NCBI GenBank assembly: GCA_017397105.1
Contig: JAFQKF010000002.1
Coordinates: 32,289-96,288, forward strand
Direction: 5' to 3'
Origin: Clostridia bacterium
GTDB lineage: Bacteria; Bacillota; Clostridia; Oscillospirales; Acutalibacteraceae
DNA: 64,000 nucleotides
In this document: positions 44,045 through 52,830 of the stretch, one piece after another
How the letters are laid out: each line of letters starts with the position of its first letter
How positions within the stretch are numbered: position 1 is the first letter of the stretch
The notes under the pieces: generated by a model
Database searches by the model: none
Seen by the model: only the letters and a program-made list of their open reading frames with translations
Told to the model about the DNA's origin: nothing
Translations under genes and position numbers: made by a program

Positions 44045-47000
44045 TTAATAAATCACTCTGTTAATACCAAACAGATTCTTAAAGAATGAGAGGAACTTCT
44101 GCCAGAAGCCAGCTTTTGAAACGAGGGTAATTTCGTCCAAAATCTCCTCGCCGTCGGCGTTGGTAACGGGGTTTTCTTCCTCGTCAACTAACTTTGCATA
44201 AATTGTCGGGTTGCCGTTTGCAATAGCTGTTACACGGCATTCCAATCCGTCCTCTCTGACCCAAGTAGAAACGCCTGCGCCCTCAACAAGCCACGCAATC
44301 GCATAGCCCTCAGGAATTTCAATTTCGCCGAGAGTTAAAACAAGCGTATCACCGAAGTTGATTTTATTTGTTGATGTTTTATTGATTTTCAATTCAACAT
44401 CCAACACCTCAACAAGTGCGTAATAACTGAAATGCGTTGTTTCAAACACAAGGTAGCCGTCTTTATATTCAGCATACATCGGTTCAAGTTTACCCGTGTT
44501 GGAGTCAACGTGATAAACAAAGGTTCTTGTGTGGTCATAGCCTGACGGCAACGGAATTTTAACCGTAACCTTGCCGTTTGGCTGTGTTGCAACGCCGTTG
44601 ATAGTCATCGTAATATCATAAATAAATTTCTGCGTTGAATTTAAGGCAGTGTCAATTATGTCAAATGCCTCACCGTCAAATGCTTCCTCAACGTTAATTT
44701 CGACTTCTCCCTCATAATCATCCGCCACATAATCCATTTCAATGCCTGTTTTTTCATCAACAGCCGTTGACACCTTTAATTTTGCGATTACCTCTTCCTC
44801 TAAAATCTCACCGCAAACCGTACATTTTTTAACACGTTTGCCGTTAGTATCAACCGTGGGTTCAAGTACGGTTTCCCATTCACCGGGAGTATGACCGGCA
44901 GGAATAACTGTAACATCACCTATAGGCTCACCGCATTCTGCGCAAACGGTATATTCCATTCCGTTAACCGTACAGCTTGCGGGAACCGTAACAGTTTTGG
45001 GTGTGTGCTCGTGCTCAGACTCCTCATGACCACTACATACCCTAAATTCTATATTGTTTTCTTTTGCGTATGTTTTTGCAAAACAATTTTCCGTTGTGGA
45101 ACAGATGTAGTTTGCACCATAATAGAACGCTTCCTCGCCTATTGTTAGTACACTTGTAGGAATATGTAAATATTCTATGTTATAGCAATTATAGAATGCG
45201 CCTTTTCCGATACTTGTTACACCATCAGGTATTATGATATCAGCAAGAGCGAAGCAACCTCTAAACGCACAATCGCCTATGCTCGTTAAACTATCCGGCA
45301 ACATAACATTGGTAAGCCCTGTGCAATATTCAAATACGCCCTCTCCGATAATTGTCACTCTATCCGAAATCATTAATTCTTTAAGATTAGAATTGTTTGC
45401 AAATGCATAATCTTGAATCTCCGTTACACTATCCGGTACTGTATAACTAATCATATTGCTGCCGGTAGGATACTGTATAAGCTTAGTCTTGTTCTTATCA
45501 AACAGCACGCCAAAGCTATCGCTTGAATAAATACTGTTTTCTTCATCAACTGTTATGCTCGTCAGAGAACTGCATCCGATAAAAGCAAACTCTCCTATAT
45601 TAGTTACACTTTTAGGTATAGTTATTGCTTCTATGCTACGGCACCAATTAAACGCTTCACTGCCTATACTTTTTAAATTAGTCGGAATATTTATTTCAAT
45701 AAGGTTTTGACAATTTTCAAATGCACTTACTCCAATGCTTGTTACGGTGTTTGCAATTGATATATTTGTTAGATTCCAACACTCAATAAATGCACCTACA
45801 CCGATAGTCGTAACTCCTTCACCAATTATTACGCTTTTAATATCAGAAATATATTCGCACCACGGGCTGAGATTCCCAAAAGAATCATAATCATACATTG
45901 CTCCGGTACCGCTGATTTCAAGCAGACCGGTTTGTGTATCGAGTGACCAAATAAGATTATCGCCGCAGGTGCCGCTTACTGCATTTTCTGAAGTTCCGGA
46001 AGTTGTAGGCTCTTCTGTTGTAGGTTCTTCCGTTGTAGGCTCTTCGGTCGAGGGCTCTTCGGTCGTGGGTTCTTCGGTCGTGGGTTCTTCGGTCGTGGGT
46101 TCTTCTGTCGTGGGTTCTTCTGTGCTATGCTCCGTGCAAACCCTAAACTCGATTTCATTTTCAATTGCATAAGTTCTTGCGTAGCATGCTTCTGTTGCCG
46201 AACACATATGTGTTAAAGTCGCATCAACAAATGCATCACCGCCTATGAAGGTCACGCTAACCGGAATATGCACATATTCAAGACTTTCACAACAAGCGAA
46301 TGCATAGCCACCAATCGCCGTTACACTCTCCGGAATAATATACTGTGTTCTGTCGCTGCCGGAAGTATATCTTATAAGCGTTTCCTTACTCTTATCAAAC
46401 AAAACGCCATAGCTATCGTTGCTGTAATATTGATTATTCCGGTCTACTTCTATATTTTCAATTACCGCACTATCAAAAGCACCTGCGTTTATTTTACTGT
46501 ACAACCAAGACGTGTCTCCTAAAATATCTTGTGAGATAATTGAATTGGAGAAATCAGCTAATATTGTTCCTTTTAGCTTTTTGCCAATAGAAACGTTCTT
46601 TAGATTTTCACAGCCACAAAATGTATCTGCCCCCAAATATTCAACACTATCACCTATACTAACACTCTCCAAATCCGCACATTCAAAGAATGCGAAGTGT
46701 CCCAAATCAACAACGCTATCAGGAATATCAATCTCTTTTATTGATGTTTGCGCAAATGCCATATAACCAATATGCTCAATACTGTCAGGTAAACAAATAT
46801 AGGTTAGATACTCACAATCCCAAAATGCGCCCCCTTCAATTGTTGCTACAGTTGATGGTATCTCAAAGCTTCCCATAATATTTGAATTAGAACATTTAAT
46901 TAATCTTGTTTTGTCTTCATTGAACAAAACACCTAATTCGTCAACGAAAAACTCTTTATTATCTGCATCAACTTCAATCGTTCCTATATTTAAATTCGCA

Positions 47001-48235
47001 AATGCATCATCACCAATATACACAACACTATCAGGAATATAAAGATCTAATTCAACTCCAGGGTCACCATATAAATAATCTGCAATACCCACTGTGCCGT
47101 CTCTTATTATGCAGTATGTATCGTTTTCATTAAAACTTCCGAATTGACCGATCAGCCAATTATCAATATAACAAAAACCGTATTCGTCTCTGTTATTTAT
47201 GTTCAATGTATATCCTGTATTCACAAAGGCATATCTTCCTATTGACTTTATACCACTGCCAATATGAATATCAGTCAAACTGTCACATTCTACAAACACA
47301 CTCGCACCTATTTTTTGCACGCTGTCAGGAATTACAATACTTTCCAGATATAAACAGCCAAAAAAGGCTTCATCACAGATCTCAATTACGCTATCGGGTA
47401 TAGTTACACTTTTAAGATTCTTCGCTGCACCAAAAGATAATGCACCTATTTGTTTTACAGTCGATGGAATTTCATATATAGTTGCTGTACCATTAAACGG
47501 ATAATAGAGCAACTGTGTTTTTGCTTTATCAAATAAAACACCGTTTTCATCGCTTGTGTAGTACTGGTTGTTCTTTTCTACACTTATTCCGCTACCGGTA
47601 CCAACAAACGCACCCTCACCTATATAATTTACCGAAGCAGATAAATTAATTTTACCAGTCAGATTATAACAATTTGCAAACGCACATATGCCAACGCTTT
47701 CCACAGCATTAGGAATAGACAAACTTGCCAAACTTGTATAATAAAACGAATACATACCTATAGTTTTCAAACTATCTGGAAGTGTTACGCTAATTAAACC
47801 AAGGCAAAATCCAAAAGCAAAATCTCCAATACCAGTTATTGTGTCTGCAAACGTTACCTCCTGCACAGAGGAAAGATTAAAAAAGGAAAATGCACCTATA
47901 TAAGTTATACCGTCCGATATTGAAACAGACTTGATTATATCAGCGTATTGCATATATTCTGGAATCATATTTCCGGTATATGTGCCTTGATAGGCAGCAA
48001 AAAGGTCATCATAATCATACATAGGTCCTGTGCCGCTGATTTCAAGCACACCGGTATCTTTATGCAGAGTCCAAATTGCATTATCACCACAAGCGCCTGA
48101 GTATGTTGCGGCTGAAGCCTTAGAGCCAAACCACCCAGGCAACTCAAGCCCGATAAATCCGCTTAACGGTGCGGCGGTGAGGGTCAGGACGACAGCTAAT
48201 ATAACCGCCAAAGATTTTTTGAACAGTTTTTTCAT
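44045..48235 (-). CDS. Giant BspA-like leucine-rich-repeat surface protein
   Basis: A 1396-residue exported protein. The signal peptide (1-45) is followed by two LRR blocks, about 50-700 and 750-1060, each opening with a CGDN..W module (SGACGDNAIWTLHKDTGVLE, SGTCGDNLIWSLDTQTGLLE). They continue with LRR_5 units such as SVTIPDSVIEICDEAFFGC. The blocks are joined by eight EEPTT/EEPST repeats (705-744). Two CxxC modules (CAECGEPIG, CTVCGEILEE) and beta-rich C-terminal domains follow. BspA-like proteins bind host or bacterial surfaces. The DNA is more A+T-rich than its neighbours. The ATG at 48235 follows AGGAGGTAAACAC. A long structured leader precedes it. Confidence 0.88.
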   Translation of the reverse strand: MKKLFKKSLAVILAVVLTLTAAPLSGFIGLELPGWFGSKASAATYSGACGDNAIWTLHKDTGVLEISGTGPMYDYDDLFAAYQGTYTGNMIPEYMQYADIIKSVSISDGITYIGAFSFFNLSSVQEVTFADTITGIGDFAFGFCLGLISVTLPDSLKTIGMYSFYYTSLASLSIPNAVESVGICAFANCYNLTGKINLSASVNYIGEGAFVGTGSGISVEKNNQYYTSDENGVLFDKAKTQLLYYPFNGTATIYEIPSTVKQIGALSFGAAKNLKSVTIPDSVIEICDEAFFGCLYLESIVIPDSVQKIGASVFVECDSLTDIHIGSGIKSIGRYAFVNTGYTLNINNRDEYGFCYIDNWLIGQFGSFNENDTYCIIRDGTVGIADYLYGDPGVELDLYIPDSVVYIGDDAFANLNIGTIEVDADNKEFFVDELGVLFNEDKTRLIKCSNSNIMGSFEIPSTVATIEGGAFWDCEYLTYICLPDSIEHIGYMAFAQTSIKEIDIPDSVVDLGHFAFFECADLESVSIGDSVEYLGADTFCGCENLKNVSIGKKLKGTILADFSNSIISQDILGDTSWLYSKINAGAFDSAVIENIEVDRNNQYYSNDSYGVLFDKSKETLIRYTSGSDRTQYIIPESVTAIGGYAFACCESLEYVHIPVSVTFIGGDAFVDATLTHMCSATEACYARTYAIENEIEFRVCTEHSTEEPTTEEPTTEEPTTEEPTTEEPSTEEPTTEEPTTEEPTTSGTSENAVSGTCGDNLIWSLDTQTGLLEISGTGAMYDYDSFGNLSPWCEYISDIKSVIIGEGVTTIGVGAFIECWNLTNISIANTVTSIGVSAFENCQNLIEINIPTNLKSIGSEAFNWCRSIEAITIPKSVTNIGEFAFIGCSSLTSITVDEENSIYSSDSFGVLFDKNKTKLIQYPTGSNMISYTVPDSVTEIQDYAFANNSNLKELMISDRVTIIGEGVFEYCTGLTNVMLPDSLTSIGDCAFRGCFALADIIIPDGVTSIGKGAFYNCYNIEYLHIPTSVLTIGEEAFYYGANYICSTTENCFAKTYAKENNIEFRVCSGHEESEHEHTPKTVTVPASCTVNGMEYTVCAECGEPIGDVTVIPAGHTPGEWETVLEPTVDTNGKRVKKCTVCGEILEEEVIAKLKVSTAVDEKTGIEMDYVADDYEGEVEINVEEAFDGEAFDIIDTALNSTQKFIYDITMTINGVATQPNGKVTVKIPLPSGYDHTRTFVYHVDSNTGKLEPMYAEYKDGYLVFETTHFSYYALVEVLDVELKINKTSTNKINFGDTLVLTLGEIEIPEGYAIAWLVEGAGVSTWVREDGLECRVTAIANGNPTIYAKLVDEEENPVTNADGEEILDEITLVSKAGFWQKFLSFFKNLFGINRVIY
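46002..46121. repeat. 15-bp minisatellite coding for EEPTT repeats
   Basis: Eight tandem 15-bp units (plus-strand type GTCGTGGGTTCTTCG with small changes) inside the LRR gene. The units keep the reading frame, so slippage changes linker length without breaking the protein. Three central units are nearly identical. Confidence 0.9.
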
Positions 48236-48261
48236 TTTGTGTTTACCTCCTAAAATAAAAA

Positions 48262-48286
48262 GTGCGCCCAACGAAGATGAGCGCAC
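48262..48286 (-). terminator. Intrinsic terminator inside the LRR gene leader
   Basis: GTGCGCTCA and TGGGCGCAC (9 pairs, one G-U) around TCTTCGT, then TTTTTATTTT and immediately AGGAGG and the ATG at 48235. Confidence 0.8.
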
Positions 48287-48309
48287 AAAAAACGCAAACC
48301 CCGGTAGTC

Positions 48310-48469
48310 GCCAAACTAACATATGTGAAAATGGATACAACTCCACAACAACATTTTTCGGAGTTTGAATTTTTATCAAATTCCCAATTGTTGTTATAGT
48401 CAAAATTAAGCGTATTTATCCATAAAAAGAAAAGATACACCCGATTTTCACATATTAAGTTAGTTTGGC
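48310..48469. repeat. Long inverted repeat upstream of the LRR gene
   Basis: Left arm 48310-48332 and right arm 48444-48469 match over 23 bases with a three-base insertion in the right arm. The predicted promoter lies outside the arms. No target duplication flanks the 160-base unit. Confidence 0.85.
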
Positions 48470-48476
48470 ATTAATT

Positions 48477-48505
48477 AATATACCACATCTGCGTAAGTTA
48501 TTCAA
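48477..48505 (-). promoter_or_regulatory. Likely promoter of the LRR gene
   Basis: On the minus strand TTGAAT (48505-48500), 17 bases, TATATT (48482-48477), placing the start next to the inverted repeat. Confidence 0.6.
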
Positions 48506-48522
48506 CAATATTTTTTAAAAGG

Positions 48523-48604
48523 TTTGTAGGGGCAATTCACGAATTGCCCGCCGTAAAAGTGATATGTCGGTAAAAACGGGCGATTCGTGAATCGCCCCTA
48601 CAAA
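48523..48604. repeat. Palindromic intergenic repeat element
   Basis: Arms of 28 bases, 48523-48550 and 48577-48604, are inverted copies with two mismatches. Each arm is itself partly palindromic (GGGGCAATTCACGAATTGCC). The TGTAGGGGC...GCCCG form is typical of small dispersed palindromic elements in gut Firmicutes. No coding sequence is present. Confidence 0.8.
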
Positions 48605-48644
48605 TAATCATCCCGACAAATTGCAATTTATAGAAATAATGTAT

Positions 48645-48686
48645 AAATCACAGACACTCAACTGTACGGTCAAGTGCCTGTGATTT
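48645..48686 (-). terminator. Terminator of the GH92 gene
   Basis: AAATCACAGACACT (48645-48658) pairs with AGTGCCTGTGATTT (48673-48686), one mismatch in 14, about 30 bases past the GH92 stop; TATACATTAT follows on the minus strand. Confidence 0.75.
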
Positions 48687-48718
48687 ATTGTCATTTATAA
48701 TGTTAGTAATAATTAAAT

Positions 48719-50971
48719 TTATGCTGTTTTGCTCATTTCAAATACGAGCTCGCCGCCTGCCATCAACTGTTCGTGTGTTACGTAAACGCCGTCGAGCTTA
48801 ACGCCATTGAGTGTTACGCTCTTGACGTATACGTTTTTGTCGCCCTGATTGTTTGCGGTGATTTTAAGGGTATTGCCGTTTGAGAGGGTAACCATTGCGC
48901 TGTCAACACAAGGTGAACCGAGCCAGTACTGGTCTGTACCTGCAAGCGGATAGAAGCCCAGAGCAGAGAAAACGTACCAGGCGCTGGTTGTGCCGCCGTC
49001 GTCATTGCCGTCAAGTCCGTTTATATCGGAGCTGAAGCGATTCTTAAGAGTCCAGCGCACCCATTTCTGCGTAAGGTCGGGTCTGCCTGCGTTGCTGAAA
49101 AGGTAGGGGGTGTGAATATCGTGCTGATTACCTACCCAGAAGCCTGAGCCGGGGTCAAGGGCAGCACGGGAAAAGGATGCATCCTCCATGAAATCCTCAA
49201 GCTCGCTTACGAAGTATTCCTTTGAGCCGAAAAGCTCAATCATACCGTCAATATCATGCAGAGCGTTCCAGCGCCATTGCCTTGCGCTGCCTTCGGCGTA
49301 GCAGTTAGCAAATTTCTTTATCATGACCATATCGTAGAAAGAGGTCATACCGGGCATAAAGTTCCATACGAAGCTTCCGTCCGAATTCCTTGCGCGGAAA
49401 TACTTTGTTTCGGGGTCGAAAACGTTTTTGTAGTACATTGATTTTGCGGTGTACCTTTCAACGTCCTCGGTTTTGCCCAGAGCCTCTGCAAGCCTTGCAA
49501 TTGCGGCATCCTGCCAGGAAAACTCCACGGTAAGGCTTACGGATTCCTCATTGCCTGCAAGGTCCTGAGGGATGTAGCCGTATTTATTATAATGCTCAAT
49601 GCAGCCTCTGCCTGATTTGTTTACGGGATTTTCAGAGGTATATTTCATGCTTTCATAAGCTGTTTCAACGTCAAAATCGGTAAAGCCCTTGAGATAGCTT
49701 TCGGTAATCATAATGTTTGCCGAGTCGCCGAACATGGAGCCTGAATATCCTGCACCCATAGGCCAGCGGGGGAGAACGCCGACACCTGCTTCTGACATTT
49801 CAACAAGGCTTTTAAGGCAATCCTGCTGAATATCGTGAGCAATGAGTGTGTAAAGAGGGTGCGTGGTGCGGCAGGTATCCCACAAAGACATATCCGTTCT
49901 GTAAGTATAACCGTCCGCTACCGAAACTTCCTTATCAAAGCCGAGGTATTCGCCGTTTACGTCGGTGAAATTGGTGGGCATAATCATATTGTGGTAAAGA
50001 GCGGTATAGAAAACGGTTTTGATTTCGTCATCGTCACTGTCAATATCTATTACGCAAAGACGTTCTTCCCATTGCTTTGCGGCGTTTTCTCTTACGGAGT
50101 CAAAAGTGAGGGAGTCAGCCTCTGCCTTAAGGTTGAGAAGTGCGTTTTCTGCGCTTACGTAGCTTACGCCGATTTTTAATTCAACGCTTTCGTCAAGTGC
50201 ACCGAAGTTGATATCAACGCTGCAGTCTGTACCTTCGCCTGATATCGTACAGCTCTTTATCGGCTTGTCTGCAACGGCGGCAAAGTATGTGGGCAGACCT
50301 TCAAACCTGTCGGAAAAACGTCCGTGCAGGATGCAACCGCCTGTGATTATTCCCGTTTTTTCATCATATTCGGCAAAACCGTCGGTTGAGGTAGTATCTG
50401 CCGTGCCGCTTGTAACGTCAATGAAAAGGTGCGATTCCTTATTGGTGTTGAACGTATAACGGTGAACGCCTGTGTGGACGTCTGCAGTCATTTCCGCAAG
50501 GCAACCCACTGAGGGGAGATAAACCGCATAATATCCGGGCGAGGCTTTTTCGTTGGAGTGGGAATAGGGCATAACCGCAGGGCCGTTATTGCCGATTGCA
50601 GGGGTTACCCTGAAGTTGCAGTAATCCTCTGCGCCCGTGCCTGAAAGCCTTGAGTGACTGAAGCCCTTGATATGGCCGTGCTCGTAATAATAGCCTGAGG
50701 TGTTGGTTTTTACGAGGTAAGCACCGCCTACGAAGCAGGTGTCGGGTCCGAGCCTTACTGCGCCGAAAGGTACGGTTGCCGCAGGGCTGAGCATTCCGCA
50801 GGTCCAGGGGATTCCGCCGGTGCCTATAAACGGGTCAACGTACTGCCCGTATTCGCCCGCCTGAATCTCAGGCATTTCAATTTTAGTGAATTTTGCGCCG
50901 CCTGCAAGACCTGTGAATAGGGTCTCTATTGCAACAAAAACTGCAACAAAGGCTCTGATAAGTTTTAACAT
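48719..50971 (-). CDS. Glycoside hydrolase family 92 alpha-mannosidase
   Basis: A 750-residue enzyme. Residues 3-24 are a signal peptide or anchor. GH92 marks are YVDPFIGTGGIPWTCGMLSP, ATVPFGAVRLGPDTC, GFSHSRLSGTGAEDY, YRTDMSLWDTCRTTHPLYTL, and near the end GNDDGGTTSAWYVFSALGFY, which contains catalytic-site residues. GH92 enzymes are calcium-dependent exo-acting alpha-mannosidases that trim N-glycans or yeast mannan. ATG 50971 follows GGAGGG. It has its own promoter and terminator. Confidence 0.93.
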   Translation of the reverse strand: MLKLIRAFVAVFVAIETLFTGLAGGAKFTKIEMPEIQAGEYGQYVDPFIGTGGIPWTCGMLSPAATVPFGAVRLGPDTCFVGGAYLVKTNTSGYYYEHGHIKGFSHSRLSGTGAEDYCNFRVTPAIGNNGPAVMPYSHSNEKASPGYYAVYLPSVGCLAEMTADVHTGVHRYTFNTNKESHLFIDVTSGTADTTSTDGFAEYDEKTGIITGGCILHGRFSDRFEGLPTYFAAVADKPIKSCTISGEGTDCSVDINFGALDESVELKIGVSYVSAENALLNLKAEADSLTFDSVRENAAKQWEERLCVIDIDSDDDEIKTVFYTALYHNMIMPTNFTDVNGEYLGFDKEVSVADGYTYRTDMSLWDTCRTTHPLYTLIAHDIQQDCLKSLVEMSEAGVGVLPRWPMGAGYSGSMFGDSANIMITESYLKGFTDFDVETAYESMKYTSENPVNKSGRGCIEHYNKYGYIPQDLAGNEESVSLTVEFSWQDAAIARLAEALGKTEDVERYTAKSMYYKNVFDPETKYFRARNSDGSFVWNFMPGMTSFYDMVMIKKFANCYAEGSARQWRWNALHDIDGMIELFGSKEYFVSELEDFMEDASFSRAALDPGSGFWVGNQHDIHTPYLFSNAGRPDLTQKWVRWTLKNRFSSDINGLDGNDDGGTTSAWYVFSALGFYPLAGTDQYWLGSPCVDSAMVTLSNGNTLKITANNQGDKNVYVKSVTLNGVKLDGVYVTHEQLMAGGELVFEMSKTA

Positions 50972-51001
50972 AAAAGCGCCCTCCAATTATTTTATATTTT
51001 T

Positions 51002-51030
51002 AATATAGAATATCACGGGGCAAAAGTCAA
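51002..51030 (-). promoter_or_regulatory. Promoter of the GH92 gene
   Basis: On the minus strand TTGACT (51030-51025), 17 bases, TATATT (51007-51002), in the 63-base gap after the bile salt hydrolase gene. Confidence 0.78.
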
Positions 51031-51034
51031 GGAT

Positions 51035-51988
51035 TCAGCAGGAGATTAGAGGATTTTGTATGAGCTCGTTGCCGTCAAGATTGGCGCTGCGCATTTCAAC
51101 AGCTGTAACCGCGGTGTCTGAGTAGGTTTTGTAATAGTAAACACCTGTGTCCGTGTTACAGCAGCAGGAGTATCGGGTGTATTCGAGCTCGCCCGATTTT
51201 GTTAAAACACAGCCCCTCGGCATTGCAACCGAATCAAGAATGCGGAAAAACTGATTTACGCTTTCGTTTTCATCTATACCGCACACAGAGTTTTCTTTTA
51301 CAAATACCGCTTTTACAAAACGGGATGCGGAGGAGTAATCCCCCGGCAGACCGAGTGCGCCCATGCCGAGGCTGTAATTATGAAGTGCCGTTTCAGCGGT
51401 AAGGTTGTTTTTTGCAAGCTGAGGACTGAGGCTCATGTAGTTGTTGATATTCATACAATGATACTCAAACGGAGGATTGTTGGTAAGAATGCCGAAAGGA
51501 TTTTCGCAGATTTTCATTCCGCCTTTCATGCACTCAACCGTTATGCTTTTTTCACTGTCTGAAATCAGCCAGTGCAGGGGAGATGAAGGAAGCTTCTCGC
51601 TGAAATCCGTTTCGGTAAGATTTGCGTTTGCGATTAATTGAGCAGCCTCTGCGACGCTTTCGCATTTGCCGAGAATCCATGGAATAAACTCAAACACGGC
51701 TATATTTTCTTTCCCTTGTGAGAGCGGAAAATAATGGGCATTATCGGGAAAACTGAGCCCTGCCATACTCAGCCCTTTTTCGTTGGTGGCTTCATAATAC
51801 AGAGGAAAGCAGTCCTCAACGGTTGCCATTCCTATCATGGCGTAGTGGCTTAAGACAGGGGAAGAATTCCGCAGAACGAGCGGAAATTTGCGGGGAGTTA
51901 TAACAACTCTTTCGCCGTAGGATTTTTCCAAATCAAGGTTTCTTCCGAAATAATGGGATGCTGTTTTAAATGAAATTGCCGTGCACAT
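51035..51988 (-). CDS. Choloylglycine hydrolase-family enzyme, probable bile salt hydrolase
   Basis: A 317-residue N-terminal-nucleophile amidase. After Met removal Cys2 would be the nucleophile (MCTAISFKTASHYFGRNLDL). Arg16 and Asp19 are in the right places, LTNNPPFEYH holds the oxyanion Asn, and SASRFVKA holds the late Arg. The neighbours of the motif, LHWLISDSEKSITVE and LGLPGDYSSASRF, fit bile salt hydrolases best. The usual binding-site Asn in AGLNF is Ser79 here (AGLSF), so substrate preference may differ, and penicillin V or N-acyl-homoserine lactone hydrolysis is not excluded. No signal peptide: cytoplasmic. Confidence 0.83.
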   Translation of the reverse strand: MCTAISFKTASHYFGRNLDLEKSYGERVVITPRKFPLVLRNSSPVLSHYAMIGMATVEDCFPLYYEATNEKGLSMAGLSFPDNAHYFPLSQGKENIAVFEFIPWILGKCESVAEAAQLIANANLTETDFSEKLPSSPLHWLISDSEKSITVECMKGGMKICENPFGILTNNPPFEYHCMNINNYMSLSPQLAKNNLTAETALHNYSLGMGALGLPGDYSSASRFVKAVFVKENSVCGIDENESVNQFFRILDSVAMPRGCVLTKSGELEYTRYSCCCNTDTGVYYYKTYSDTAVTAVEMRSANLDGNELIQNPLISC

Positions 51989-52040
51989 AGCTTCTCCTTT
52001 TGCTTTTTTATTTAGTATGTGCAGGAAATCCGGGGTTATA

Positions 52041-52075
52041 AAAAAGCAGACGCCGTAAGGATTTACAGCGCCTGC
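52041..52075 (-). terminator. Terminator of the YczE-like membrane protein gene
   Basis: On the minus strand GCAGGCGCTGTAA, loop ATCC, TTACGGCGTCTGC, then six T. Thirteen pairs with two G-U. Confidence 0.9.
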
Positions 52076-52083
52076 CGATTGGA

Positions 52084-52767
52084 TTATTTGAAATATTTTT
52101 CAATGGAGAATCTGTTTTTGAATTCAAAAAAGTGTTCAAGCAGCCTTGTGAAGCGGCTGATCAGGAATCCGTTGATTGTGGCGCAGAGTATTGTGCCGAG
52201 CTTTACACCCTCAAACACTCCGAAGCCAAAGAAACTGAACGAGAGAATTATACTAAGCACAACGCTCAGAAAATCAAAGGCGGTTTTAACCTTGTTTATG
52301 TTGAAGTTGAATTTTTGCGAAATCTCTTTTACTATAAGCTCATATGCTTCAGGAGAAAGATAGGTGTGGAAAAACAGTGATACCGCAAACGAGCAGCAAA
52401 CCGTTCCTGTTATAAACCATACGCAGCGAAGCACAAAGCTTTCATCCGGTAACGGCGCGATTATGCTCATAGCGCAGTCAAGCACGGTGCCGTAAAGCAC
52501 GGCGGTTACAAATGAAAACAGATAGGAAAGCTTGAATTTTCTCACAATTACCGCCGTCAGTATTATGAGCAGCCCCTGAAAGAAATACTCCGACACACCA
52601 AAGGAAAACCACGGCAGATATTGCGATACCTTTAAATGGATTATGTAGGCGGGTGCAACAACCATAGACATACCAAAATCGGCCTTTTCGGTGAAGGCTG
52701 CGGCGAAAGCCATAATAATCAAGCCCAGAAAATAAGAGATTTCGGTATAAAAGGCCTTCTTTTTCAT
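52084..52767 (-). CDS. YczE/YitT-like integral membrane protein
   Basis: A 227-residue membrane protein with about five helices. The pattern, ISYFLGLIIMAFAAAFTEKA and then DFGMSMVVAPAYIIHLKVSQ, followed by GTVLDCAMSIIAPLP and a late GVKLGTILCATINGFLI, resembles the YczE/YitT (DUF6198-type) group of unknown function. The start at ATG 52767 follows AAGGAGATAAT. It lies between the bile salt hydrolase and another membrane protein gene. Confidence 0.7.
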   Translation of the reverse strand: MKKKAFYTEISYFLGLIIMAFAAAFTEKADFGMSMVVAPAYIIHLKVSQYLPWFSFGVSEYFFQGLLIILTAVIVRKFKLSYLFSFVTAVLYGTVLDCAMSIIAPLPDESFVLRCVWFITGTVCCSFAVSLFFHTYLSPEAYELIVKEISQKFNFNINKVKTAFDFLSVVLSIILSFSFFGFGVFEGVKLGTILCATINGFLISRFTRLLEHFFEFKNRFSIEKYFK

Positions 52768-52789
52768 ATTATCTCCTTGCAATAATTAA

Positions 52790-52815
52790 CTCCCTCTGTT
52801 TGTGAGCAGAGGGAG
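52790..52815 (-). terminator. Hairpin after the six-helix membrane protein gene
   Basis: CTCCCTCTG and CAGAGGGAG pair perfectly around eight bases; TTAATTATT follows on the minus strand, so it is a weak terminator or a processing hairpin. Confidence 0.6.
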
Positions 52816-52830
52816 CATTCTTTACGTCAA

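Larger units (their letters stand above)
48236..48470 (-). promoter_or_regulatory. Structured 5' leader of the LRR gene with attenuator-like terminator
   Basis: The predicted transcript start (about 48470) is at the edge of a long inverted repeat. On the minus strand, GCCAAACTAAC-TTA-ATATGTGAAAAT pairs with ATTTTCACATAT-GTTAGTTTGGC, a 23-bp stem with a three-base bulge enclosing 111 bases. Inner pairings are GAATTT/AAATTC, ACTCC/GGAGT and ACAACAA/TTGTTGT. An intrinsic terminator then lies just before the ribosome binding site. This layout is that of a riboswitch or other attenuation leader, but I cannot match it to a known class. Confidence 0.55.

Noticed and set aside
46002-46121. Tandem repeat considered as a CRISPR-like array
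   Set aside because: Units are 15 bases without spacers and are translated in frame as EEPTT repeats.
48236-48403. N-terminal extension of the LRR protein
   Set aside because: It would run through the leader terminator and repeat; ATG 48235 has AGGAGG upstream and begins a normal signal peptide.
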